A stretch of 64,000 bases of DNA from Pedobacter zeae (GTDB lineage: Bacteria > Bacteroidota > Bacteroidia > Sphingobacteriales > Sphingobacteriaceae), in NCBI RefSeq assembly GCF_014196715.1, contig NZ_JACIEF010000003.1, positions 1,145,874-1,209,873 on the forward strand, given 5' to 3'. Of the stretch, positions 9,058 to 16,913 are shown piece by piece. Position 1 is the first letter of the stretch. Each line of letters opens with the position of its first letter. The position numbers and the translations under genes are program-made. The notes beneath the pieces are model-generated. The model saw nothing but the letters and a program-made list of their open reading frames with translations, was not told the origin of the DNA and searched no databases.

Positions 9058-9435
9058 ATGCAGGAAAATAAAGATAAAAGTATTGAAGATCTTGTAGACG
9101 ATGCCAAAGGCTTTTTAGACGCCAGGGTAGAGTATACAAGGCTTTATATTGTAGAAAAAGCATCCAAAATTTTTGCCGATTTAGTAACCAGTACGGCATT
9201 TATAGTTTGTTTTATATTGGCCTTTTTATTTGGCTCGGTAACTTTGGCACTGTATGTATCTGATCTTTTAGGTAGCTATGCCGGAGGTTTTGGCTGCGTT
9301 TCCTTATTTTATATCCTATTGGCAATAATCGTTTATTTAACAAAGGACAAGTATATAGAAAAGGCTATTATTAATGTGGCCATTAGAAAATACTTTGATA
9401 AACTTGCAGATAAGGAGGAAGATGAGAAGCTATAA
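9058..9435 (+). CDS. Phage-holin-3-6-like (YqjE-type) membrane protein
   Basis: A 125-residue protein with an amphipathic N-terminal helix and two hydrophobic segments at about residues 43-65 and 74-95, followed by a charged tail. This is the layout of the holin_3_6/YqjE group, which are housekeeping membrane proteins rather than phage lysis genes. The start at 9058 (MQENKDKS) is preferred; the open frame extends upstream through the hairpin. Its 3' end overlaps the next gene by 14 bases, which points to translational coupling. Confidence 0.75.
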   Translation: MQENKDKSIEDLVDDAKGFLDARVEYTRLYIVEKASKIFADLVTSTAFIVCFILAFLFGSVTLALYVSDLLGSYAGGFGCVSLFYILLAIIVYLTKDKYIEKAIINVAIRKYFDKLADKEEDEKL

Positions 9436-9859
9436 AAATATCCGGACACTGGAAGACCTGCAGGCTAAAAAGTTAGAACTTAAGGTTGAATATACCCTTA
9501 AGCAAAATATGCTTAAATCTGATACCAGTGCTTATTTTAAACAATTTACATTAGGTGCACTGATAAAAAAATATGCTACACCAAGTAACCTGTTTAAAGT
9601 CGACGAAAAATTAAATATCAGCGGAACAGCCATGTCATTGCTGTTGCCTACGTTTATGAATAAAACCATATTCAGAGGAGCTGGTTTTTTAACTAAAGCG
9701 GCTGTAGGATTGGTTTCAGGAAAAATCGGTAAATCGCTCGATGCCGAACACTTGTCGGCAATTTTTAACTCGGTTAAGAGCTGGTTCGGTAAAAAGAAAG
9801 AGAAAAAAGAAAAGAAATTTGTAGACTACGGTATTCCACCGGATAGCGAAACTTATTAG
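9422..9859 (+). CDS. Uncharacterised protein of the YtxH/holin-like cluster
   Basis: A 145-residue protein that I do not recognise. The start at 9422 (MRSYKNIRTLEDLQ) lies inside the 3' end of the holin-like gene, the usual overlap of a coupled operon. The N-terminal third is charged and helical (KKLELKVEYTLKQN). A mildly hydrophobic middle (AMSLLLPTFMNKTIFRGAGF, then KAAVGLVSG) could sit on or in the membrane. The tail is very basic (GKKKEKKEKK) before a short acidic end. The gene order suggests that all three products act together at the inner membrane. Confidence 0.7.
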   Translation: MRSYKNIRTLEDLQAKKLELKVEYTLKQNMLKSDTSAYFKQFTLGALIKKYATPSNLFKVDEKLNISGTAMSLLLPTFMNKTIFRGAGFLTKAAVGLVSGKIGKSLDAEHLSAIFNSVKSWFGKKKEKKEKKFVDYGIPPDSETY

Positions 9860-9917
9860 TTCAATGGTTCATTTGTCATTTGTTCATTAGTTGGCAAATT
9901 GTAGATATCCCTTCAAT

Positions 9918-9956
9918 AAAAAAGCCTCAGAATTTAAAATGCTGAGGCTTTTTTAT
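9918..9956. terminator. Bidirectional rho-independent terminator
   Basis: AGCCTCAG (9923-9930) and CTGAGGCT (9942-9949) form an 8-bp stem with A-rich left and T-rich right flanks. It can stop the YtxH cluster from the left and aspS from the right. Confidence 0.85.
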
Positions 9957-10063
9957 TGGTTTCGTTACCCTGAATTTATTTCAGGGTCTATATAGCAAGA
10001 AAAAATATGAAGGATTTGTTTGTTAACGCTGACCGATCAACTAATGGCCAATGACCAATAAAC

Positions 10064-11809
10064 CTATAAATCCGTTTTAATTTTCAATTCTTTCAATTGT
10101 TTCTCATCAATGGTGCTCGGACTATCAATCATCACATCCCTGCCAGAGTTATTTTTAGGGAATGCGATTACATCTCGTATAGTATCCAAACCAGCAAAAA
10201 TCGAAGTCAGGCGGTCGAAACCGAAAGCAATACCGCCATGCGGAGGTGCGCCAAACTCGAAAGCATCCATCAAAAAGCCAAATTGTTTTTGTGCCTCTTC
10301 TGCACTGAAGCCTAAATGTTTAAACATTAAAGCCTGCAGTTCACGGTCGTGTATACGGATAGATCCGCCACCAACTTCGGTTCCGTTAATCACTAAATCA
10401 TAAGCATTGGCACGTACTTCGCCTGGTTTGCTGTCCAGTAAAGCAATATCTTCTGGTTTCGGAGAGGTAAATGGATGGTGCATTGCATGGTAGCGTCCAG
10501 TTTCCTCATCCCATTCTAAAAGTGGGAAATCCAATACCCAAAGGGCAGAAAATGTATTCTTATCACGTAAGCCCAAACGGTTACCCATTTCTAAACGCAA
10601 TTCATTTAACTGTTTACGTACTTTATCGGTAGTGCCGGCCAAAATCAACAATAAATCGCCTTTTTCTGTCGCAAAAGCTTCACTCCATTGTTTCAGGTCT
10701 TCTTCGTTAAAGAATTTATCTACAGATGATTTAATGGTTCCATCATCGTTATGGCGGGCATAGATTAGACCTGTAGCACCAATCTGCGGACGTTTGATAA
10801 AATCGGTTAATTCATCCAGCTGTTTGCGGGTATAGCTTGCTGCGCCTTTTGCATTGATACCCACAACCAGTTCGGCGTTATCAAATACAGGGAAGCCTTT
10901 TCCTTTTACCAGGTTGTTAAGCTCAACAAACTGCATGGCGAAACGGGTATCAGGCTTATCCGAACCGTACAGGCGCATGGCATCTGCATATTGCATGCGC
11001 GGCACTTCTGGTAAGTCGTAATTGCGTACCTCTTTAAATAAAGTACGGATCAGTCCTTCAAAAGTGTTTAATATATCCTCCTGCTCAATGAACGACATTT
11101 CGCAATCGATCTGCGTAAACTCCGGCTGACGGTCGGCCCTTAAATCTTCATCCCTGAAACATTTTACAATCTGAAAATAACGGTCGAAGCCCGAAACCAT
11201 CAATAATTGCTTGAAAGTTTGAGGTGACTGTGGCAGGGCATAAAACTCCCCCTCATTCATGCGGCTAGGGACCACAAAATCTCTTGCACCTTCTGGTGTT
11301 GATTTAATTAAAACAGGTGTTTCTACCTCAATAAAATCTAATGCATCTAAATAACGGCGAACCGATTGCGCCATTTTATGGCGTAAAACCAGGTTATTAC
11401 GTACCGGGTTACGGCGTAAATCCAGGTAACGGTATTTCATGCGCAGCTCGTCGCCACCATCCGTTTCATCATCGATCATAAACGGAGGTAATTTTGCAGC
11501 ATTTAAAATTTCTAAAGCAGAAACTTTAATCTCCACATCGCCGGTTGCCATTTTTGGATTTTTGTTGCTTCTCTCTACAACGGTACCAATCGCTTTAATT
11601 ACGAACTCACGGCCTAATGTACGTGCAGTTTCGCAAAGTTCACGATTATCGTCCATGTTAAAAACCAACTGGGTAATACCATAACGATCGCGGATGTCGA
11701 TAAAAGTCATACCGCCCAAATCTCTTGATTTTTGTACCCAACCACATAGCGTAACACTTTCGCCTAAGTTATTTAGGTTTAATGCACCACAAGTTACTGT
11801 TCTTAACAT
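10064..11809 (-). CDS. aspS: Aspartyl-tRNA synthetase
   Basis: Class II synthetase of 581 residues, the bacterial-type length. It begins with the OB-fold anticodon-binding domain (about 1-110, including GWVQKSRDLGG). The catalytic core carries class II motif 2 (FRDEDLRADRQPEFTQID), the bacterial GAD insertion (about 285-420) and motif 3 (GIAFGFDRL). It attaches aspartate to tRNA-Asp. The start at 11809 gives the standard N-terminus and follows a plausible promoter box. Whether it is discriminating or also charges tRNA-Asn cannot be read from sequence alone. Confidence 0.97.
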   Translation of the reverse strand: MLRTVTCGALNLNNLGESVTLCGWVQKSRDLGGMTFIDIRDRYGITQLVFNMDDNRELCETARTLGREFVIKAIGTVVERSNKNPKMATGDVEIKVSALEILNAAKLPPFMIDDETDGGDELRMKYRYLDLRRNPVRNNLVLRHKMAQSVRRYLDALDFIEVETPVLIKSTPEGARDFVVPSRMNEGEFYALPQSPQTFKQLLMVSGFDRYFQIVKCFRDEDLRADRQPEFTQIDCEMSFIEQEDILNTFEGLIRTLFKEVRNYDLPEVPRMQYADAMRLYGSDKPDTRFAMQFVELNNLVKGKGFPVFDNAELVVGINAKGAASYTRKQLDELTDFIKRPQIGATGLIYARHNDDGTIKSSVDKFFNEEDLKQWSEAFATEKGDLLLILAGTTDKVRKQLNELRLEMGNRLGLRDKNTFSALWVLDFPLLEWDEETGRYHAMHHPFTSPKPEDIALLDSKPGEVRANAYDLVINGTEVGGGSIRIHDRELQALMFKHLGFSAEEAQKQFGFLMDAFEFGAPPHGGIAFGFDRLTSIFAGLDTIRDVIAFPKNNSGRDVMIDSPSTIDEKQLKELKIKTDL

Positions 11810-11831
11810 ATGTATAATCTAAATTGAGCGG

Positions 11832-11839
11832 CAAAAATA
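11832..11839 (-). promoter_or_regulatory. Candidate -7 box of aspS
   Basis: Minus-strand TATTTTTG fits TAnnTTTG and lies 22 bases before the aspS ATG. No clear TTTG is seen about 20 bases further upstream, so only the -7 element is called. Confidence 0.4.
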
Positions 11840-11901
11840 CCGATTTTGTTTTAAAGTTTAGGATAGAAGATTTTATGTTTTTTACTATTAAATTGAAACA
11901 T

Positions 11902-12486
11902 CTACAATTGTGATTTCTTTTTGGGTAAAGAATCTACAACAGTGATCTTTTTGAAAAGCATAAATGAAAACAGTTTATTATCATTACTGGGAACACGATA
12001 AACACCTTTCGCTTTTAAAATATATGCAGAAATTGCAGCCATATCCCAGCCATCGACTATATCAGCAGACCATTCTGCATTATAGAGCCTAGTAAAGCCT
12101 CTTTTAATACCAAAAGATCTGACCGTTGCAATTTGTAGTTTTACACTTTCTTCGATAGAAGAATTGTCCCAAGCCCACAGCCATGTATTTGATGTTAATG
12201 AAACGGATCCAACTTCCTCATAGTCAATAATACCTTTTTGAACTCCCTTATCACTAAATATGAGTTTGCCGGTCGATTGGTCGTAATCCCATCTTTCATA
12301 CTTTCCAATTTTATATTTTTCCTGGCAGTAGGCTTGCTGTTTTTTGAGGTATTCGCATGAAATTTTTGAAAGTTTTTCGAATGAAACTGTATCTAATAGA
12401 TTGACTTTTTTTGAAATAGACCTGTTGTTACAACTTGCAAAAAACATGATAACTATTACAATATGAAAAACTAATTGTCTGGTCAT
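11902..12486 (-). CDS. Uncharacterised lipoprotein, DUF6882-like
   Basis: A 194-residue predicted lipoprotein (signal ending FFASC, lipidated Cys19). The mature part carries aromatic motifs TWLWAWDN and GWDMAAISAYIL, reminiscent of the DUF6882 family, which has a WxWAW-type core and is of unknown function; this assignment is tentative. It follows the NTF2-like gene by 12 bases on the same strand, so the two are probably one transcript, with this gene second. Confidence 0.6.
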   Translation of the reverse strand: MTRQLVFHIVIVIMFFASCNNRSISKKVNLLDTVSFEKLSKISCEYLKKQQAYCQEKYKIGKYERWDYDQSTGKLIFSDKGVQKGIIDYEEVGSVSLTSNTWLWAWDNSSIEESVKLQIATVRSFGIKRGFTRLYNAEWSADIVDGWDMAAISAYILKAKGVYRVPSNDNKLFSFMLFKKITVVDSLPKKKSQL

Positions 12487-12498
12487 GTAAACGAAGAT

Positions 12499-12903
12499 TT
12501 AATATTTCTCTTCCAGTACAATTTCAAGGGCAATAACCTTCCATTCTCCTTTACTAATTTTCCAATGGTAGATTTCTTCAGTCTGTATGGTTTGTTTTTT
12601 AGTGAAAACAAGCAGCTTAGGCTTTAAAATAACCGATTTACGGGCTATTTTTTCGGTGAAAATACCACCCTCAACAGAGGACTTAATCCTATAATGGCTG
12701 GTTTGGATTTCTTTGATGCCGCTGAAATATTTTTTTAAATCGATGGTAAAATCACGCTTGTTTATGGTTGGTTTTTCAAAGGGGGTAAAACTCAGATCAT
12801 TGCCAAACATAGCTGTATAAGCCGTCACATCTTTATTTTCTAAAGCCTGATTTGCTTTTTGGTGCAGCTCGTTTATTGCTGAAAGAATTAAATCGGTTTC
12901 CAT
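12499..12903 (-). CDS. NTF2-like/SnoaL-type small protein
   Basis: A 134-residue soluble protein without a signal peptide. The pattern of an N-terminal helix pair (LILSAINELHQKANQALENK, then DVTAYTAMFG) followed by long beta strands ending in WKVIALEIVLEE fits the cone-shaped NTF2-like fold often annotated DUF4440 or SnoaL. No catalytic residues can be assigned. It is the first gene of a likely two-gene transcript with the lipoprotein at 11902-12486. Confidence 0.6.
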   Translation of the reverse strand: METDLILSAINELHQKANQALENKDVTAYTAMFGNDLSFTPFEKPTINKRDFTIDLKKYFSGIKEIQTSHYRIKSSVEGGIFTEKIARKSVILKPKLLVFTKKQTIQTEEIYHWKISKGEWKVIALEIVLEEKY

Positions 12904-13030
12904 GGCATGAAGTTAATGGTTTGTATCAGGGTTTTCAAATTAATGATGAGTTGTCAGCTGATTTTCCACAAAGGGCAAAAAAATCGGGACCATGAATTTG
13001 TCATTAATGATAAAATGTTTTTCGTTTTTT

Positions 13031-14056
13031 GGAAATGAAAGGGCAGCATTTCATAGACTCTGCAGCCCCGCCATTCGCTTTATCCCGATGAAAATCGGGA
13101 TGTTTGCTGCTGTCGGGTTTACTAACAAAGGTCTGTTTTAATACCTTTTTGCATTGGCTGATGAAAGATTTGAGTTCCTTGCACTGGCCGGAGTTAAATA
13201 AACCTGATCGGACGGACGCCAATTTCCTTCAAATTGGCTGGAGGGAGAGCGGGACTGAAAATGCCAAAAGCAGAGAACCGTTCATTTCCTATTCCTATTA
13301 ATAAATCAGCCTATTTTTTTTGGAAATGAAGGGGCTGCATTTCATAGGCTCTGCAGCCCCGCCATTCGCTTTATCCCGATGAAAATCGGGATGTTCGCTG
13401 CTGTCGGGTTTACTAACAAAGGTCTGTTTTAATACCTTTTTGCATTGGCTGATGAAAGATTTGAGTTCCTTGCACTGGCCGGAGTTAAATAAACCTGATC
13501 GGACGGACGCCAATTTCCTTCAAATTGGCTGGAGGGAGAGCAGGACTGAAAATGCCAAAAGCAGAGAACCGTTCATTTCCTATTCCTATCAATAACTCAG
13601 CCTATTTTTTTTGGAAATGAAAGGGCAGCATTTCATAGACTCTGCAGCCCCGCCATTCGCTTTATCCCGATGAAAATCGGGATGTTCGCTGCTGTCGGGT
13701 TTACTAACAAAGGTCTGTTTTAATACCTTTTTTGCATTGGTTGATGAAAGATTTGAGTTCCTTGCACTGGCTGGAGTTAAATAAACCTGATCGGACGGAC
13801 GCCAATTTCCTTCAAATTGGCTGGAGGGAGAGCGGGACTGAAAATGCCAAAAGCAGAGAACCGTTCATTTCCTATTCCTATCAATAAATCAGCCTATTTT
13901 TTTTTGGAAATGAAGGGGCAGCATTTCATAGGTTCTTTAGTCCCGCCATCCGCTTTACTTCGTTTCACTACGTGTTCGCTGCTGTCAGGTTTATTAATCA
14001 GGGCCTGTTTCGATACCCCGCTTACATAGGCGGATGAAAGATTTGGGTTCCTTGCA
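13031..14056. repeat. Tandem array of a 291-base unit (three full copies plus one diverged partial copy)
   Basis: The anchor GGAAATGA recurs at 13031, 13322, 13613 and 13906, giving periods of 291, 291 and 293 bases. Units 1-3 are nearly identical. Unit 4 is diverged and loses similarity after GTTCCTTGCACT near 14056. Each full unit holds a perfect hairpin TCCCGAT-GAAA-ATCGGGA with a GNRA-type loop and a second one, CCAATTT-CCTTC-AAATTGG. In unit 4 the first arm is replaced by ACTTCG-TTTCA-CTACGT. Minus-strand open frames of 71-72 codons in units 1 and 2 have only TTG starts, and unit 3 is frameshifted by one extra T, so coding is unlikely. The array fills most of the gene-free stretch 12904-14219. 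Confidence 0.9.
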
Positions 14057-14219
14057 CTTTCTTGCAGAATGAAGAGATTGTTTTATGCTTCGTTCTGTGT
14101 GTGAAAAAGCTATACTTCATCCTGATCTTAATATGAGGTTAACATATTTTTAATTTTTTTTCTACCTTGATGCAACGTTTTAAAATCCCTTATGTCTTAT
14201 AATCAGAATATTCGAAATT

Positions 14220-14777
14220 TTGGAAGCCGTATACATCGATAAAAACCTGGAACTAGTAAAAAAATGCATGCAGGGCAGCCGCGCAGCACAGTTTGAATTA
14301 TACAAGCTATATGCAAAGGCTATGTATAATGTGGCCCTGCGTATTTTAAATTACGAGGAAGAGGCGGAAGATGTTTTACAGGAGGCATTTTTAGATGCTT
14401 TTACCAGGATTGTTGATTTCAGGCAGGAAACTACCTTCGGGCTTTGGCTGAAGCAGATCGTGATCAACAAATCCATCAATTACCTGCGTAAGCGGAAGAT
14501 GGAATTTGTAAGTACTGACGAAATATCGGAAGTGCCGGATGAAGATAGCTTTGATGATAGTGAGGTGCGGTTGCAGGCCGAAGAAATAAGACAGGCCATT
14601 ACCCAATTGCCAGATGGTTACCGGGTAGTGCTGAGTTTATACCTTTTAGAAGGGTATGACCATGAAGAGATTGCACACATTTTAAAAATAAGTGAAAATA
14701 CCAGCCGTACACAGTACATGAGGGCTAAAAAGAAGTTAAAAAGCATTTTAGAACAGAAAGGGATGAGAGATGAATAA
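14220..14777 (+). CDS. ECF-type RNA polymerase sigma factor
   Basis: A 185-residue sigma-70 family protein with region 2 (about 22-90, including YNEEEAEDVLQEAFLDAF-like residues and a W in FGLWLKQI) and region 4 (about 120-175, LPDGYRVVLSLYLLEGYDHEEIA then a helix-turn-helix). No ATG fits: a stop codon lies seven codons upstream, and the first internal ATG would remove most of region 2. The start is therefore TTG at 14220, with ATT at 14217 as the only other choice. Its stop overlaps the next gene by 8 bases. The linked membrane protein is probably its anti-sigma factor. Confidence 0.9.
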   Translation: MEAVYIDKNLELVKKCMQGSRAAQFELYKLYAKAMYNVALRILNYEEEAEDVLQEAFLDAFTRIVDFRQETTFGLWLKQIVINKSINYLRKRKMEFVSTDEISEVPDEDSFDDSEVRLQAEEIRQAITQLPDGYRVVLSLYLLEGYDHEEIAHILKISENTSRTQYMRAKKKLKSILEQKGMRDE

Positions 14778-15297
14778 TAGATTAGAAACCTTTGTAAAGG
14801 ATAACCGTAAAGCTTTCGATATCATGGAGCCACCGGCAGGACTTTGGGCAAAGATTGAACAGGAATTAGATGCAAAAAAGAAAAAAAAGCCTGTAAAGCT
14901 CTATTTATGGATGAGTGCTGCTGCAGCCATCGTAGTGGTTTTCGGTTTAGCCTGGCTGTACGCCGGAAGATCACAAAACAAAGATTTAGAGATCGCCGAT
15001 GTTAGTGCTTCTTATGCAAAAAAAGAAGTCCACTTTGCGGGATTAATCACTGAAAAAAGAGACAGTCTGGCCATTTTTGCTTCGGCAAATCCGGAGCTTT
15101 ACAAAAAGTTTACAGCTGACCTGAAAAAGCTCGATGAAGACTACGAAAGGTTAAAGGCAGAACTGCCAACCTCGCCCGATCAAACTTTTGTGGTTAAGGC
15201 GATGGTAAAAAACCGCGAAATACAATTGCAATTATTAAAACAACAATTATTGATTATTAACCAGGTTGACGATTATAAAAAAGTTAACCAGATTTAA
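14770..15297 (+). CDS. Anti-sigma-factor-like membrane protein
   Basis: A 175-residue protein with a short cytoplasmic N-terminus (about 45 residues), one transmembrane helix (LWMSAAAAIVVVFGLAWLYA) and a helical periplasmic domain rich in charged residues (LKKLDEDYERLKAELP). It overlaps the ECF sigma gene by 8 bases (ATGAATAA), the standard sign of a coupled sigma/anti-sigma pair. There is no zinc-binding HxxxCxxC motif, so it is not a ZAS-type anti-sigma. By position it should hold the sigma factor inactive until an envelope signal arrives. Confidence 0.75.
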   Translation: MNNRLETFVKDNRKAFDIMEPPAGLWAKIEQELDAKKKKKPVKLYLWMSAAAAIVVVFGLAWLYAGRSQNKDLEIADVSASYAKKEVHFAGLITEKRDSLAIFASANPELYKKFTADLKKLDEDYERLKAELPTSPDQTFVVKAMVKNREIQLQLLKQQLLIINQVDDYKKVNQI

Positions 15298-15427
15298 ATC
15301 AGGAGAAATTAACGCGGCTAAAGGCTTTCCTTTTTTTGAGGAGGGCTTGGAAAAGGACGCTCACTACATCGAAAGCTTATTGCCGGCCGGCAGGTGCTAA
15401 GCGCATAGGTGTTTAACAATTAACAAC

Positions 15428-16714
15428 ATGAAAACAATAAGAATATTTTTAGCCTTTATGGCTTTAATAGCCGTAAAAACCAGTGCACAAGAAGTTGCAC
15501 TAAATAATCCGTCAGAGAAAGCAGTGTTAGAAAATCCGGAAAAATCATCAATGATAGCTATGGTTAACACTTCAAAGGATAAGCAAACAGGGGGCGATGC
15601 CGAACGTTCAAAATCTTTCAGCAAGAGTTTTAGTGTAAGTAATAGCGATAAGGTTATTTTAAATAACCAATACGGATCAATTACCATTAAAACATGGGAC
15701 AGGAAAGAAGTAAAGGTTGACGTAGATATTAAAGCCTACAGCAATTCAGATAGCGATGTACAGCGGTTGCTGGATGGCGTGAATATCGATGCCTCCAAAA
15801 ACGGGGATGTGGTTTCTGTTAAAACCAATATGGGCGATAGAAACGGACGTTATGGTCGCAGTGTTAAAAACGGGGTAACTACCTGGAGAAGAGAAATTAA
15901 GGTGATTTATACGGTTTATATGCCTGCAGTAAATCCTTTAACCGTTTCGCAGCAGTATGGTAATGTAGAACTGGGCAACTTTGCCGGTCCTACCTCATTA
16001 AAGGTTGAATATGGAAACCTGGTAGCAGGCAATTTAAGCAATTCAAACAACTATATTAATGTGCAGTATGGGAAGTGTGATATTCAGGACCTGAATGCAG
16101 CTGTAGTAAAACATGAATATAATGGCCCTGTAACCATTGGTGCTGTGGGTACCTTAGAGCTTAATGCAGAATATGTTGCTGTAAATATTAATACGATCAG
16201 AAGATCGGCTGATATTAAAGTGCAGTATGGCAGGGGATTAACCATTGGTACTATTGGTGGCAACTTACTTTTAAATTCCGAATATGCAAGGGTAAATATC
16301 AATACAGTTAAGGGAAATACGGTTGCTAAACAGGCTTATGGCGATTTGAATATTGCATCAGCAGGTAAAATTGGGGTAAGTGCCGAATATTCGAACGTTA
16401 CTTTAGGCTCGCTGAATGGTGATGCTAATATCAAAATGGATTACAACCGGTTAAGTGTTAACGAAATTACATCAGCCTGTAAAAATTTCACCTTTGGTGG
16501 CGAATATGCCGCTATAGGATTAGGATTTGCAGACCGTTATAATGGCAATTTTAATGTTTCAACTTCTTATGCCGGCTTTAAATATGGTTCAAATGTAACA
16601 TCAAGTTTGGTAAGTAAAGATGACGAAACTAAAAAATATACAGGCAAGATCGGTAGCGGTGGTGCTGCAAATGTAACTATTAAAACAGAATATGGTTCTG
16701 TTACCTTTAAATAA
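15428..16714 (+). CDS. Secreted DUF4097-like beta-repeat protein
   Basis: A 428-residue protein with an N-terminal signal peptide (ending TSAQE). After about 60 residues it becomes a long series of short beta repeats built around (Q/E)YG or EY followed by a hydrophobic strand: QYGNVELGNF, EYGNLVAGNL, QYGKCDIQDL, EYVAVNINTI, QYGRGLTIGTI, EYARVNINTV. This is the right-handed beta-helix pattern of DUF4097/putative adhesin proteins. It follows the ECF sigma/anti-sigma pair by 130 bases and is likely its target. The spacer before it holds a 12-bp palindrome TGCCGGCCGGCA (15381-15392). Confidence 0.8.
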   Translation: MKTIRIFLAFMALIAVKTSAQEVALNNPSEKAVLENPEKSSMIAMVNTSKDKQTGGDAERSKSFSKSFSVSNSDKVILNNQYGSITIKTWDRKEVKVDVDIKAYSNSDSDVQRLLDGVNIDASKNGDVVSVKTNMGDRNGRYGRSVKNGVTTWRREIKVIYTVYMPAVNPLTVSQQYGNVELGNFAGPTSLKVEYGNLVAGNLSNSNNYINVQYGKCDIQDLNAAVVKHEYNGPVTIGAVGTLELNAEYVAVNINTIRRSADIKVQYGRGLTIGTIGGNLLLNSEYARVNINTVKGNTVAKQAYGDLNIASAGKIGVSAEYSNVTLGSLNGDANIKMDYNRLSVNEITSACKNFTFGGEYAAIGLGFADRYNGNFNVSTSYAGFKYGSNVTSSLVSKDDETKKYTGKIGSGGAANVTIKTEYGSVTFK

Positions 16715-16740
16715 GATTTTCTAAACCAAACAAATCCTGA

Positions 16741-16770
16741 AGTCCTGCCCAATGGGTAGGACTTTTTATT
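16741..16770 (+). terminator. Rho-independent terminator
   Basis: AGTCCTGCCC-AAT-GGGTAGGACT followed by a T-run, 26 bases past the DUF4097-like gene. A near-identical hairpin ends the S41 peptidase gene at 18303. Confidence 0.9.
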
Positions 16771-16913
16771 TTATAATTGTCCGATATCGGACATGTGGCG
16801 TCCGATAATGAACACTGTTTCTTTCAGAAACGCTGTAATTTTTCAATATCAAAGCTATTCCCCTCCATGGTATAGATATTGAAGCCTAAAATCATAAAAA
16901 TCAAACAAATGAT

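Noticed and set aside
9058..9435. Holin-like gene as evidence of a prophage
   Set aside because: Neighbours are YtxH-like and housekeeping genes, with no phage structural, integrase or lysis genes. Proteins of this group are ordinary membrane proteins.
13004..13222. Minus-strand 72-codon frame in tandem unit 1, repeated as 71 codons in unit 2 (13298-13513)
   Set aside because: Both begin only with TTG, unit 3 carries an extra T that breaks the frame, and the frame spans hairpin-forming repeat DNA. They are best explained as by-products of the repeat.
13031..14056. CRISPR-like array
   Set aside because: The units are about 291 bases, directly adjoining and nearly identical, with no variable spacers and no cas genes nearby.
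15381..15392. TGCCGGCCGGCA palindrome as an operator
   Set aside because: A 12-bp GC palindrome is notable, but there is no second copy, no promoter nearby and no matching regulator family, so no function is claimed.
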